A stretch of 25,464 bases of DNA, taken from positions 1-25,464 of IMG/VR virus record IMGVR_UViG_3300026097_000092. One strand, written 5' to 3'. The stretch is from a virus. Below the pieces are notes generated by a model. It made no database searches and was not told the DNA's origin. It saw only the letters and a list, made by a program, of their open reading frames with translations. This document shows positions 1 through 6,099 of the stretch, in pieces (position 1 is the stretch's first letter; every line of letters starts with the position of its first letter). The position numbers were made by a program, and so were the translations under genes.

Positions 1-2
1 AT

Positions 3-887
3 GCCCAAGAGGAAAAAACCCCCTTCGACATCGATCTCTTCAACCAGATCACGAAAGGCGGACTCTCTAATAAATCACTTAACATTGCTCTTGCGGGTAC
101 AGGTGTTGGTAAATCTCTGTTTATGTGCCACGTTGCTGCTAGTGCTCTTAACCTAGGCAAGAACGTACTGTACATTACCCTAGAGATGAGCGAAGAACGT
201 ATCGCTGAACGCATCGACGCCAACCTACTGGATGTGCCCATCGATCAGATCGAGCACATGAGTAAAGACATGTTCAGCGATGCAGTTAACCGCCTTAAGA
301 CCAAGACGAATGGCAAGCTCATCGTCAAGGAGTATCCCACAGGCAGTGCTAATGCAAACCACATCCGTGCGCTGCTCAACGAACTAAAACTCAAAAAGGG
401 TTTTATTCCAGACATTATTATGGTAGACTATCTAAACATATGTGCATCAGCGCGTATGAAAATGGGAGGTTCAGTCAACAGTTATGCGTACATTAAAGCA
501 ATTGCTGAGGAGCTACGCGGTCTTGCAGTCGAGTTCGACCTACCGATCGTATCTGCAACGCAGACGACTCGTACGGGTTTCAATAGCTCGGATCCTGGGC
601 TTGAGGACACGAGTGAGTCTTTTGGACTACCCGCAACCGCCGACCTGATGTTTGCGCTTGTATCTACTGAGGAGCTAGAGGCACAAGGCCAGCTCATGGT
701 GAAACAATTGAAGAATAGATACAACGATCCAAACAACAACAAGCGGTTCCTTATTGGCATTGACCGTAGCAAGATGAGGCTGTACGATGTAGACGACACA
801 GACCAAAACCTCGTAAACGACACACCAGTGTTCGATAACTCGAACCAAGGTGACGATCAGAATAAATTTCAAGACTTTAAATTCTAG
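3..887 (+). CDS. 41: Replicative DNA helicase, T4 gp41/DnaB-like (5' end cut off by the window)
   Basis: Replicative 5'-3' helicase of the DnaB/RecA-fold family that would unwind DNA at the phage fork with a primase partner. The frame is open to the left edge, so the N-terminal domain is missing. Counting from the first whole codon, the visible part starts just before a Walker A loop GTGVGKS (bases 96-116), followed by LYITLEMSEERIAERIDA, the DnaB-type strand and helix after the P-loop. A Walker B strand IIMVDYLN and the downstream sensor strand PIVSATQTTR follow. About 294 residues are present; T4 gp41 is about 475. The acidic, Asn/Gln-rich C-terminal tail is typical of gp41-like proteins. 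The next gene follows after 9 bases. The ATG at base 1 is in another frame and is not its start. Confidence 0.93.
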   Translation, partial: AQEEKTPFDIDLFNQITKGGLSNKSLNIALAGTGVGKSLFMCHVAASALNLGKNVLYITLEMSEERIAERIDANLLDVPIDQIEHMSKDMFSDAVNRLKTKTNGKLIVKEYPTGSANANHIRALLNELKLKKGFIPDIIMVDYLNICASARMKMGGSVNSYAYIKAIAEELRGLAVEFDLPIVSATQTTRTGFNSSDPGLEDTSESFGLPATADLMFALVSTEELEAQGQLMVKQLKNRYNDPNNNKRFLIGIDRSKMRLYDVDDTDQNLVNDTPVFDNSNQGDDQNKFQDFKF

Positions 888-896
888 GAGAATATC

Positions 897-1184
897 ATGG
901 GTAAGAAGAAACACAGCAGCGGCAACGTGTCCAAGGGCGAACGTCGTAGTTCAATGAAGAGTGGCAGTGCACACCTGCATCCCGCTGATGTGATGCTCAA
1001 TAAGCTTGCTGCACTGCGCAAAGGCAAGGACGTCAACTTCACGGTGGAGAATCCGAACAAACTGGAGACAGGACGTCCATTCATTAAGTATAAAGTGCGG
1101 GGCAAGGACTATCTGAAGTACATCCAGGGTGGCAGTGAGATGAAGGGTGTACGTAATCCTTTGTACTTCACGGGGGCAGAATAA
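897..1184 (+). CDS. Small basic protein of unknown function, between helicase and thyX
   Basis: A 95-residue protein with a Lys/Arg-rich N-terminus (GKKKHSSGNVSKGERRS) and a more ordered C-terminal half with KYKVRGKDYLKYIQGG. It has no signal peptide or membrane segment. The start has a good ribosome site (AGGAG about 7 bases upstream). Its stop TAA shares a base with the ATG of thyX, so the two are probably translationally coupled. Position in the replication/nucleotide block and the basic N-terminus would suit a nucleic-acid-binding role, but that is inference; I do not recognise a named family. Confidence 0.8.
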   Translation: MGKKKHSSGNVSKGERRSSMKSGSAHLHPADVMLNKLAALRKGKDVNFTVENPNKLETGRPFIKYKVRGKDYLKYIQGGSEMKGVRNPLYFTGAE

Positions 1185-1876
1185 TGAAGCTTTCCGATGA
1201 TGCTATGAAAGCATACCTTGTAGTACAACCAGCACCAGCAGAAGAATTTAAGGGGGACTTCAGTAATGCACTCGAACTTATCGCCTACTGTGCACGAGTA
1301 TCAAACCCGTCAAACCAGTTCAACAACGACTCTGGAGAAAAGCTTGTCCGATACCTTATCCGACACAAGCACTGGTCGCCTCTCGAAATGGCAAGTGCAA
1401 CAATTGGAATTGATACGACTCGCGACATCGCCCGACAAATCCTAAGACACCGCAGCTTCTCTTTCCAGGAGTTCAGCCAGCGCTATGCAGATCCAAACGA
1501 TCTAGAGGATTCATTTGTACTACGTGAAGCGCGGCTACAAGATCCTAAGAATCGTCAGAACAGTATTCCATGTGACGATGTAGATCTACAGAAGTCATGG
1601 CTCATGAAGCAGATGCAGATCATCCATGAAGCTAAGCTTGCGTATAAGTGGGCAATAGAGAACGGTATTGCTAAGGAGCAAGCCCGTGCCGTACTGCCAG
1701 AGGGTAACACAGTGTCACGTGTGTACATGAACGGCACACTGCGTTCTTGGGTACACTTTATTGAGCTACGTTCTGGTAATGGCACACAGAAAGAACACAT
1801 GGAAGTTGCACGTGCAGTTGCACAAGCGATCGCAGTGATCTTTCCGATGGTAGAGGAGTTTGTTGATGAGCACTAG
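1184..1876 (+). CDS. thyX: Flavin-dependent thymidylate synthase ThyX
   Basis: Makes dTMP from dUMP using methylene-tetrahydrofolate, FAD and NADPH, supplying thymidine for phage DNA synthesis. The 230-residue length is normal for the family. The signature RHRxxSxxExSxRY is present at residues 88-101 as RHRSFSFQEFSQRY (Q replaces the usual N before E). An upstream HWSPLEMA segment (about 63-70) and the C-terminal region LRSWVHFIELRSGNGTQKEH also fit ThyX folds. It starts on the last base of the preceding stop codon and overlaps the next gene by 11 bases. With the dNMP kinase downstream it forms a nucleotide-supply group. Confidence 0.95.
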   Translation: MKLSDDAMKAYLVVQPAPAEEFKGDFSNALELIAYCARVSNPSNQFNNDSGEKLVRYLIRHKHWSPLEMASATIGIDTTRDIARQILRHRSFSFQEFSQRYADPNDLEDSFVLREARLQDPKNRQNSIPCDDVDLQKSWLMKQMQIIHEAKLAYKWAIENGIAKEQARAVLPEGNTVSRVYMNGTLRSWVHFIELRSGNGTQKEHMEVARAVAQAIAVIFPMVEEFVDEH

Positions 1877-2078
1877 AAAAATTTCTACTTATTATGCTGA
1901 TCCTCCGGGCCGAGGTCATTGTGAGGTTTGTTTTAACTTTAAAGACGAATTGGTATACATTGATTACTTCGATGAAAATGGTAAACATTTCTTCACCGAG
2001 GACTTTCCCAATAAATCTATGAGGTACGCTGAGGACGCAGCAGAGAACTGGGCACTCGGTATAAAAAAATTAGATTAA
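1866..2078 (+). CDS. Small protein of unknown function
   Basis: A 70-residue protein beginning MSTRKISTYYADPPGRG. An AGAGGAG ribosome site 5-11 bases upstream supports the ATG at 1866 over the TTG codons just before it. It overlaps the end of thyX by 11 bases, suggesting coupled translation. It is rich in aromatic and acidic residues (FNFKDELVYIDYFDENGKHFFTEDF), which look like a small beta-sheet followed by a helix. There is no signal peptide, membrane segment or recognised motif. It ends just before a promoter, so it closes the helicase-thyX transcription unit. Confidence 0.75.
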   Translation: MSTRKISTYYADPPGRGHCEVCFNFKDELVYIDYFDENGKHFFTEDFPNKSMRYAEDAAENWALGIKKLD

Positions 2079-2088
2079 TTTGAAAATA

Positions 2089-2122
2089 GGGGGTTTACAA
2101 CCGTATAGCCTTTGTATAGTAT
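2089..2122 (+). promoter_or_regulatory. Promoter of the GGGGGTTTAC family, ahead of the lysin/dNMP-kinase genes
   Basis: GGGGGTTTACA at 2089-2099, then TAGTAT at 2117-2122 (17-base spacer from TTTACA) or TATAGT at 2115-2120 (15-base spacer). It lies in the short gap between the stop at 2078 and the start at 2146. A direct repeat GTATAG (2103-2108, 2114-2119) occupies the spacer. The same -35-like element recurs at six other sites in the window. Confidence 0.65.
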
Positions 2123-2145
2123 AAGTACTATAAAAAGAGGCGCAG

Positions 2146-2613
2146 ATGCGGACAGGAAACATCATGGCTAATATTATGAACGCTGCTATCCTTAGCGGTC
2201 TAACACTCGGTGCTATGCAGGCTCACGAGACTGATGCAGCACAGATCAAATGTCTGGCTGATAACATCTACTTCGAGGCTCTCACCGAGTCAGAAGCTGG
2301 TTGGGTCGCAGTTGCAAATGTTACTATGAATCGCGTAAACAATCCCGCATTCCCAGACAGTGTGTGCGACGTTGTCTGGGAGCCAAAACAATTCTCTTGG
2401 ACGCACGACGGTAAATCCGATAAGCCAGGAAGCGAAGAGTCTTACAAAAAGGTTTACGCCGTTGCTAAAGAAGTGTACTATGGGCGTATCACTGATATCA
2501 CCGAAGGCGCTACGTTCTACCACGCAGACTATGTTAATCCATCATGGAATCGTGTCATGGAACGCGTTGCTAAGATTGATCGCCACATCTTTTACAAACA
2601 TGAAGGTCGCTAA
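2146..2613 (+). CDS. Cell-wall hydrolase of the SleB/Hydrolase_2 family (probable endolysin)
   Basis: Peptidoglycan-degrading enzyme, probably the lysis endolysin. After a hydrophobic, signal-like N-terminus (ILSGLTLGAMQA, then DAA), the body follows the Hydrolase_2 pattern: KCLADNIYFEALTES with the catalytic-type Glu, AVANVTMNRVNNPAFPDSVCDVV, QFSW, then ATFYHADYVNPSW and IDRHIFYKH at the end. The 155 residues are just the catalytic domain plus leader. An in-frame ATG at 2164 (MANIMNAA) with AGGA upstream is a plausible alternative start and gives a cleaner signal peptide. The possible export signal means it may reach the periplasm without a holin. It follows a phage promoter and shares its stop with the next start (TAATG). 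Confidence 0.88.
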   Translation: MRTGNIMANIMNAAILSGLTLGAMQAHETDAAQIKCLADNIYFEALTESEAGWVAVANVTMNRVNNPAFPDSVCDVVWEPKQFSWTHDGKSDKPGSEESYKKVYAVAKEVYYGRITDITEGATFYHADYVNPSWNRVMERVAKIDRHIFYKHEGR

Positions 2614-3146
2614 TGAAACTACTTATTATTGGTCATGGACGTCACGGTAAAGACACTGTTGCTGAGTGTCTGCGTGATGACTATGGTATGACATTTAAAT
2701 CTTCCAGCATGCACTGCGCAGAGTCTGTGGTCTATCCTGTAATGAAATGGCAGCACTCGTATGAGTCTGTCGAAGAATGCTACGCTGACAGACACAACCA
2801 TCGAGCTGAATGGTTCGATCTTATCGCTAACTACTGCAGTGAAGATCTTGCCCGCATTGGTCGTGAGATCTTCGAGGTGTCTGACATCTACTGTGGCTTA
2901 CGTAACAAGCGTGAGTTCCATGCCATTAAGAACAATGGTCTCGTGGACTTCACCATCTGGGTCGATCGCTCAGATCATCTGCCACCAGAGCCCAAAGACA
3001 GCATGTCGCTTGAACCTTGGATGGCAGACTTCGTTATCGATAACAATGGTACACTTGATCAGCTGTACCAGAACATTGACGATCTCTATAATCATCTCGC
3101 TTACGGTGACTATAAAGACCTTGTGTTAGACCTTTTGAAAGAATGA
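2613..3146 (+). CDS. Deoxynucleoside monophosphate kinase-like P-loop protein (T4 gp1-like)
   Basis: Likely phosphorylates dNMPs to dNDPs for phage DNA synthesis. An N-terminal strand leads into a P-loop GHGRHGKDT (residues 7-15), the HGKDT form seen in T4 gp1-like kinases. A Lid/NMP-like middle part contains RIGREIFEVSDIYCGLRNKREFHAIK, and IWVDRSDHLPPEPKDSM follows as the usual strand plus Asp/Arg segment. Length 177, shorter than T4 gp1 (about 240). Start overlaps the lysin stop; the stop overlaps the next start (ATGA). Substrate range cannot be read from sequence. Confidence 0.82.
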   Translation: MKLLIIGHGRHGKDTVAECLRDDYGMTFKSSSMHCAESVVYPVMKWQHSYESVEECYADRHNHRAEWFDLIANYCSEDLARIGREIFEVSDIYCGLRNKREFHAIKNNGLVDFTIWVDRSDHLPPEPKDSMSLEPWMADFVIDNNGTLDQLYQNIDDLYNHLAYGDYKDLVLDLLKE

Positions 3147-3373
3147 TAAGAAAGGCTCTCGATTGGTGGCGGATGACCGACCACAAGAATAAGATGGAAC
3201 AGAGCCGCAAAGAGGTAGAAGCCATCTATGAGACGACCTATCATATACAAAAAAGGATTTCCGCTCTACGAAGCAGCTATGGATGGGATAAGAAACCCGC
3301 TCGAAGTGTACCGGAACCCGCAGCACCAAAACCGGACTACAACGCCCTTAAAGAGAAGCTTCGTAAAAAGTGA
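3143..3373 (+). CDS. Small charged, probably helical protein
   Basis: A 76-residue protein whose ATG overlaps the kinase stop codon (ATGA), so it is probably coupled. It begins MIRKALDWWRMTDHKNKMEQSRKEVEAIYETTYHIQKRISALRSS, which reads as one long amphipathic helix, then a proline-rich linker (PARSVPEPAAPKP) and a short basic tail. No known motif. Last gene before the tmRNA. Confidence 0.75.
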   Translation: MIRKALDWWRMTDHKNKMEQSRKEVEAIYETTYHIQKRISALRSSYGWDKKPARSVPEPAAPKPDYNALKEKLRKK

Positions 3374-3385
3374 CTTGAAAGTCAC
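3370..3385 (+). repeat. Perfect inverted repeat at the end of the kinase operon
   Basis: GTGACTT (3370-3376) and AAGTCAC (3379-3385) with two bases between, containing the stop codon of the preceding gene. There is no T-run after it, so it is at best a weak or factor-dependent terminator or an RNA 3'-end stabiliser. Confidence 0.4.
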
Positions 3386-3405
3386 AGTGTTAAAGATGTG
3401 AGTAA

Positions 3406-3438
3406 GGGGTTTACTTAATCAAGGGTCTTTGATACTAT
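3406..3438 (+). promoter_or_regulatory. Promoter of the tmRNA gene (GGGGTTTAC family)
   Basis: GGGGTTTACT (3406-3415) and TACTAT (3433-3438) separated by exactly 17 bases. A start site about 7 bases further would fall near 3445, just before the first predicted tmRNA helix at 3450, so the tmRNA precursor probably has its own transcript. Confidence 0.7.
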
Positions 3439-3508
3439 ATACTATGTAAACGTTGAAACAACGTGGACACATTCTGGACCTGGGGGCGGTACCCAGCAGC
3501 TCCACCAT

Positions 3509-3564
3509 AAACACACTACACCTCTGGAAATCCGGGGGAGAAACTTGCAAGTTGTAGTGTGTTT
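3509..3564 (+). repeat. 12-bp stem in the intervening segment of the tmRNA precursor
   Basis: AAACACACTACA (3509-3520) is perfectly complementary to TGTAGTGTGTTT (3553-3564). This stem joins the acceptor CCA end (3507) to the coding-piece 5' end (3570), so the intervening segment is about 3508-3569. It would be cut out, as in other permuted tmRNAs, leaving two RNAs held by base pairing. Confidence 0.8.
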
Positions 3565-3650
3565 TTGATGGGGCTGAAATAGGATCGACAGGTGTGAAGA
3601 TGGACGTGGAGTTTACCGGATGACTGCGTTATTGGTCAATTAAACTAAAT

Positions 3651-3695
3651 GCAAACAATAACTTTGCTCCTAAGGGTTACGCACTAGCTGCCTAA
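3651..3695 (+). other. tmRNA tag reading frame
   Basis: Fourteen codons from GCA to GCC followed by TAA read ANNNFAPKGYALAA. The YALAA end matches the E. coli tag end and the ClpXP recognition signal; the AN-N start resembles alphaproteobacterial tags such as ANDNNAKEYALAA. Confidence 0.92.
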
Positions 3696-3775
3696 CTACT
3701 GTGGGTATGAGTTCCACCTAGAAACAGAACGGGCTCACATTACTATAGTAAAACTTAAAATCTAGGAAAGATCGA

Positions 3776-4114
3776 ATGAAAACTTTTACAATTGCAGCAG
3801 CCATCACGGCAATGACAGTAACAGCAGCTTCAGCAGAAGGTCTGCTCGGTGGCATCGGCGGTTCCGCACAAGCAGAATACAGCCTTGAGAACAGCAACAT
3901 CGCTCTGGAAGCAGGTCCTGACCTCTCCATCGCTGGCTTCTCCATTGCCCCGCGTGCTTATGCAGCTATCGAGGACACAGACGTGACGTTTGAAGGTCTT
4001 GGTGTTGAAGCTGAGTACGGCCTCACGTCTAACCTTTCCGTGTACGGCGCAGTACAAGCAGACGGTGACTTTGATTACTCGGATGCACAGGTTGGTGTAC
4101 GTTTTAACTTCTAA
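3776..4114 (+). CDS. Small exported beta-barrel-like protein (possible outer-membrane protein)
   Basis: A 112-residue protein with a clear signal peptide (MKTFTIAAAITAMTVTAASA, cut after residue 20). The mature part alternates hydrophobic and polar residues (AEYSLENSNIALEAGPDLSIAG, YAAIEDTDVTFEGLGVEAEYG, LSVYGAVQADGDFDYSDAQVGVRFNF) and ends in Phe, the usual last residue of outer-membrane barrels. At about 92 mature residues it could form only a small barrel of six to eight strands. The ribosome site AGGAAAG overlaps the last predicted tmRNA helix. It stands alone between the tmRNA and a terminator. It might alter the host surface during infection, for example to block other phages, but no function is shown. 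Confidence 0.8.
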   Translation: MKTFTIAAAITAMTVTAASAEGLLGGIGGSAQAEYSLENSNIALEAGPDLSIAGFSIAPRAYAAIEDTDVTFEGLGVEAEYGLTSNLSVYGAVQADGDFDYSDAQVGVRFNF

Positions 4115-4130
4115 GTTAAAAGAAAATTTG

Positions 4131-4138
4131 TATAAATA
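4131..4138 (+). promoter_or_regulatory. T4-type late promoter ahead of the exported-protein operon
   Basis: TATAAATA, an exact match to the T4 late promoter consensus read by the gp55 sigma factor. The expected start, about 6-7 bases past the box, is near 4145, inside the left arm of the terminator at 4140-4168. Transcripts from this promoter would lack the full hairpin and so escape it, while upstream transcripts would stop. Confidence 0.65.
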
Positions 4139-4139
4139 G

Positions 4140-4168
4140 GCAGGAGAGGAAACTCTCCTGCTTTTTTT
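4140..4168 (+). terminator. Intrinsic terminator after the outer-membrane-like gene
   Basis: GCAGGAGAG (4140-4148), GAAA tetraloop, CTCTCCTGC (4153-4161): nine perfect base pairs followed by seven T (4162-4168). Confidence 0.93.
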
Positions 4169-4187
4169 ATTTTATAGGAATGTAAAT

Positions 4188-4757
4188 ATGATTAGACCCC
4201 TAATGATGGCGATGGCAATGATTCTTACTACTTCAGTAGCTGTAGCTCAGGATGCATCTGATCCTATTGTTACAGAGAACTATAACGAAAGTGTTGTGGA
4301 TTCTAACACTACCTCGTCTACTACTGTTAAATCTCCGCCACCGTCTGCTATTTCACCTTCGATTAATTCGTCGAACTCTGACCTGTGTACTGTGGGTATT
4401 GCTGGTGCTGTTCAAACACAGATCCTCGGTATCTCTGCAGGTAAGACTGTTCGTGACATGAATTGTGAGAAGCTAAAGAACGCTAAGACCCTCTATGATA
4501 TGGGTATGAAAGTTGCTGCTGTGTCCACTATGTGCCAGGACGAACGTGTGTTCCAGGCAATGATGGATGCTGGTACACCTTGCCCGTACGACGGCATGAT
4601 TGGTGACGCTGCAAAGGCTGCGTGGCTCGCAGATCAAGAGAAAGAAGAAGACCGTGAAACGAACGGTATTTGGAAAGGAATGGACGAGGATGCTAAATCA
4701 ACTGCCAAAGGTATTGGTGGTATCGGCGCTCTGCTGGCCCTCTTACTCTTCCTCTGA
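4188..4757 (+). CDS. Exported protein with C-terminal membrane segment, unknown function
   Basis: A 189-residue protein starting with a signal peptide (MIRPLMMAMAMILTTSVAVAQ). A Ser/Thr/Pro-rich stretch follows (about 25-65), then a domain with four cysteines (DLCTVG, DMNCEKL, STMCQDE, GTPCPYDG) probably in disulfides. It ends in a charged stretch and a short hydrophobic tail GIGGIGALLALLLFL. It is the first gene after a late promoter and has AGGAA upstream. The last 68 bases are shared with the next gene in another frame. I recall similar proteins next to the same neighbours in other marine myoviruses but not a named family. Confidence 0.75.
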   Translation: MIRPLMMAMAMILTTSVAVAQDASDPIVTENYNESVVDSNTTSSTTVKSPPPSAISPSINSSNSDLCTVGIAGAVQTQILGISAGKTVRDMNCEKLKNAKTLYDMGMKVAAVSTMCQDERVFQAMMDAGTPCPYDGMIGDAAKAAWLADQEKEEDRETNGIWKGMDEDAKSTAKGIGGIGALLALLLFL

Positions 4758-5595
4758 TGTAACGTACAGCACGACGGGTAATGCTGCCGCGGGCGGGCTA
4801 TCCTGGAACATGGGTACCCTTCTACCGGACTCTAGCCCGCCGTGGGTAACACTACAGATTAACGGTCTTACCTATCGATACAGCATGAGCAAAGATCCTG
4901 ATGCGGATGCACAGGTGCATGTGCGCAACGAGGATGCGGTAAATGGTGGTTACATCTTTGAAGAGACTGACGTCTGGGATAAAGTTCCAGGTGGTACTGT
5001 GCAGAAGTACTTCAGACTTCCGTACACAGATGCATCTCGCTGGGGTAACGGCGAGATAGCTGTAGAAGGTGACGGACAGGTGTCCAATCCTATTGTTACC
5101 TACAATTACAAATTAGACATAGACGACCAGATGATGAAGTGCGCAGCGACACCGCTTGCGGACCCATCTTGTCCTGGCTTTCGTCAAGCCCTCATGGATC
5201 TACTGAACTCCACAGAGATAAGCGTGGACGATCCGTTCTACGACGAGTGGGTACAAGCACAGCTAGAGAAAGAGCTTGAGCTTGAAGAGGAAAAAGACCT
5301 AGAGCAAAAAGAAAACAGTGAAGACGATTTAGAAGAAAGATTAGGTGGTAGGAATACCGTAGATGCTATGGTTGATGTAAAGCAGCAAGAAGCGATGCTT
5401 GCATCCCTGGCTGATGTCGCTAAAATAGATTCCTACTACCAAGTAGAAATTCAGGGTGGGGAGTACGAGGAAACTTTGACTCTCGAAGATACAGAAATAC
5501 CTGATAACCGCAGAGCGCTGAGAAGTTTGGCATCCGATGCTAACCATACAAAAATGGTACGCTCCCAATACGATAGAGACCAACAGGAGAACTAA
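4690..5595 (+). CDS. Exported protein, unknown function, overlapping its upstream neighbour
   Basis: A 301-residue protein from the ATG at 4690, chosen because it gives a well-formed signal peptide (MLNQLPKVLVVSALCWPSYSSS) leading straight into DVTYSTTGNAAAGGLSW, with AAAGGA about 11 bases upstream. The frame stays open back to 4600, but the earlier part is Lys/Arg-rich and unlikely. The mature N-terminal half looks like a beta-rich domain (WVTLQINGLTYRYSMSKDPDADAQVHVRNEDAVNGGYIFEETDVWD). CAATPLADPSCPGFRQAL is followed by an acidic helical region (about 185-235, EKELELEEEKDLEQKENSED) and a C-terminal domain. Probably secreted to the periplasm or cell surface; role unknown. Confidence 0.72.
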   Translation: MLNQLPKVLVVSALCWPSYSSSDVTYSTTGNAAAGGLSWNMGTLLPDSSPPWVTLQINGLTYRYSMSKDPDADAQVHVRNEDAVNGGYIFEETDVWDKVPGGTVQKYFRLPYTDASRWGNGEIAVEGDGQVSNPIVTYNYKLDIDDQMMKCAATPLADPSCPGFRQALMDLLNSTEISVDDPFYDEWVQAQLEKELELEEEKDLEQKENSEDDLEERLGGRNTVDAMVDVKQQEAMLASLADVAKIDSYYQVEIQGGEYEETLTLEDTEIPDNRRALRSLASDANHTKMVRSQYDRDQQEN

Positions 5596-6093
5596 ATGTT
5601 AAAGTCTATCCCACTCATCAGCGCTGGTTTAATGATTGCTACCATGGCATCAGCGCAAACGCCTATCACAGGCAACGTATCATCCAAGTGTTCCATCTAC
5701 ACGGACACACCAGGTGTATACGGTAACCCTACACCAGATGTACTAAGCACTGCACCAGCAGATGGCGGTATCGTTCCGGTTATTCGCTACGATGTGTCTC
5801 TTGCTGATGCATACAAGGCTAAGATCAGCTGGCCAACAGAATTCACTTCGGCACCCAATCTTAATGACGCACTGGCATGGGACGGCGAAGTAACTGTTAA
5901 ATCTACCTCAGCTGCTGAGATGTCAGGCTATGAAGCTGCTAAGATCGAGTACGAGAACGTAACAGAGTACGACATGACTATTGCAGGATCCACCTGGTTT
6001 GAAGTTAGCTCCAGTGTTACTTACGGTGTAGGTAAAACCCTGCCCGGCGGCGAGTACAGAGCTACGGTGGTAGCGGAGTGCATCGCAAAGTAA
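5596..6093 (+). CDS. Exported beta-rich protein, unknown function
   Basis: A 165-residue protein that follows the preceding stop codon directly, with CAGGAG upstream. Signal peptide MLKSIPLISAGLMIATMASA, cut before QTPITG. The mature part has two cysteines (SSKCSIY near its start, VVAECIAK at its end) that could close an immunoglobulin-like or pilin-like sandwich. Strand-like segments include YDVSLADAYKAKISWP, GEVTVKSTS, YDMTIAGSTWFEVSSSVTYG and GGEYRATVVAE. The pattern recalls a secreted structural subunit; no catalytic motif is visible. Confidence 0.75.
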   Translation: MLKSIPLISAGLMIATMASAQTPITGNVSSKCSIYTDTPGVYGNPTPDVLSTAPADGGIVPVIRYDVSLADAYKAKISWPTEFTSAPNLNDALAWDGEVTVKSTSAAEMSGYEAAKIEYENVTEYDMTIAGSTWFEVSSSVTYGVGKTLPGGEYRATVVAECIAK

Positions 6094-6099
6094 AATGTT

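Larger units (their letters stand above)
3450..3766 (+). ncRNA. ssrA: Circularly permuted (two-piece) tmRNA, with tag ANNNFAPKGYALAA
   Basis: Rescues stalled ribosomes and tags the unfinished protein for proteolysis. The 3' acceptor part comes first: TTCTGGAC, a T-arm CTGGG/CCCAG (3480-3484, 3492-3496) around a 7-base loop GGCGGTA, then CAGCTCC-A-CCA ending at 3507. The 5' coding part begins at 3570 with GGGGCTG, which pairs with CAGCTCC over 7 bp including the G3-U70 wobble that marks alanine tRNA; GGATCGACAGG at 3581-3591 matches the tmRNA D-loop region. The resume codon GCA is at 3651 and the stop at 3693-3695. Downstream is a pseudoknot: GTGG/CCAC, with TGAGTT pairing to GGCTCA. CCTAGA (3717-3722) can pair with TCTAGG (3761-3766). 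Outer ends are approximate. The T-loop is not the usual TTCRA type. The order 3' part before 5' part is the arrangement known from alphaproteobacteria and cyanobacteria. Confidence 0.93.

Noticed and set aside
1-117. ATG at base 1 as the helicase start
   Set aside because: It is in a different frame from the helicase, whose frame is open to the window edge.
2360-2650. Plus-strand open frame overlapping the lysin and kinase genes
   Set aside because: Out-of-frame shadow of two well-supported genes, without domain features or a ribosome site.
3509-3566. Stem followed by TTTTT read as an intrinsic terminator
   Set aside because: The loop is 32 bases and the stem joins the two halves of the permuted tmRNA; it is better explained as the precursor's intervening hairpin.
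4600-4689. Longer form of the second exported protein starting at 4600
   Set aside because: The extra part is Lys/Arg-rich, lies fully inside the previous gene and would bury the signal peptide; the ATG at 4690 is better.
4690-4760. Lipobox (VSALC) in the signal peptide of the 4690 protein
   Set aside because: Leu just before Cys does not fit the lipobox; a normal signal-peptidase site after the Ser stretch is more likely.
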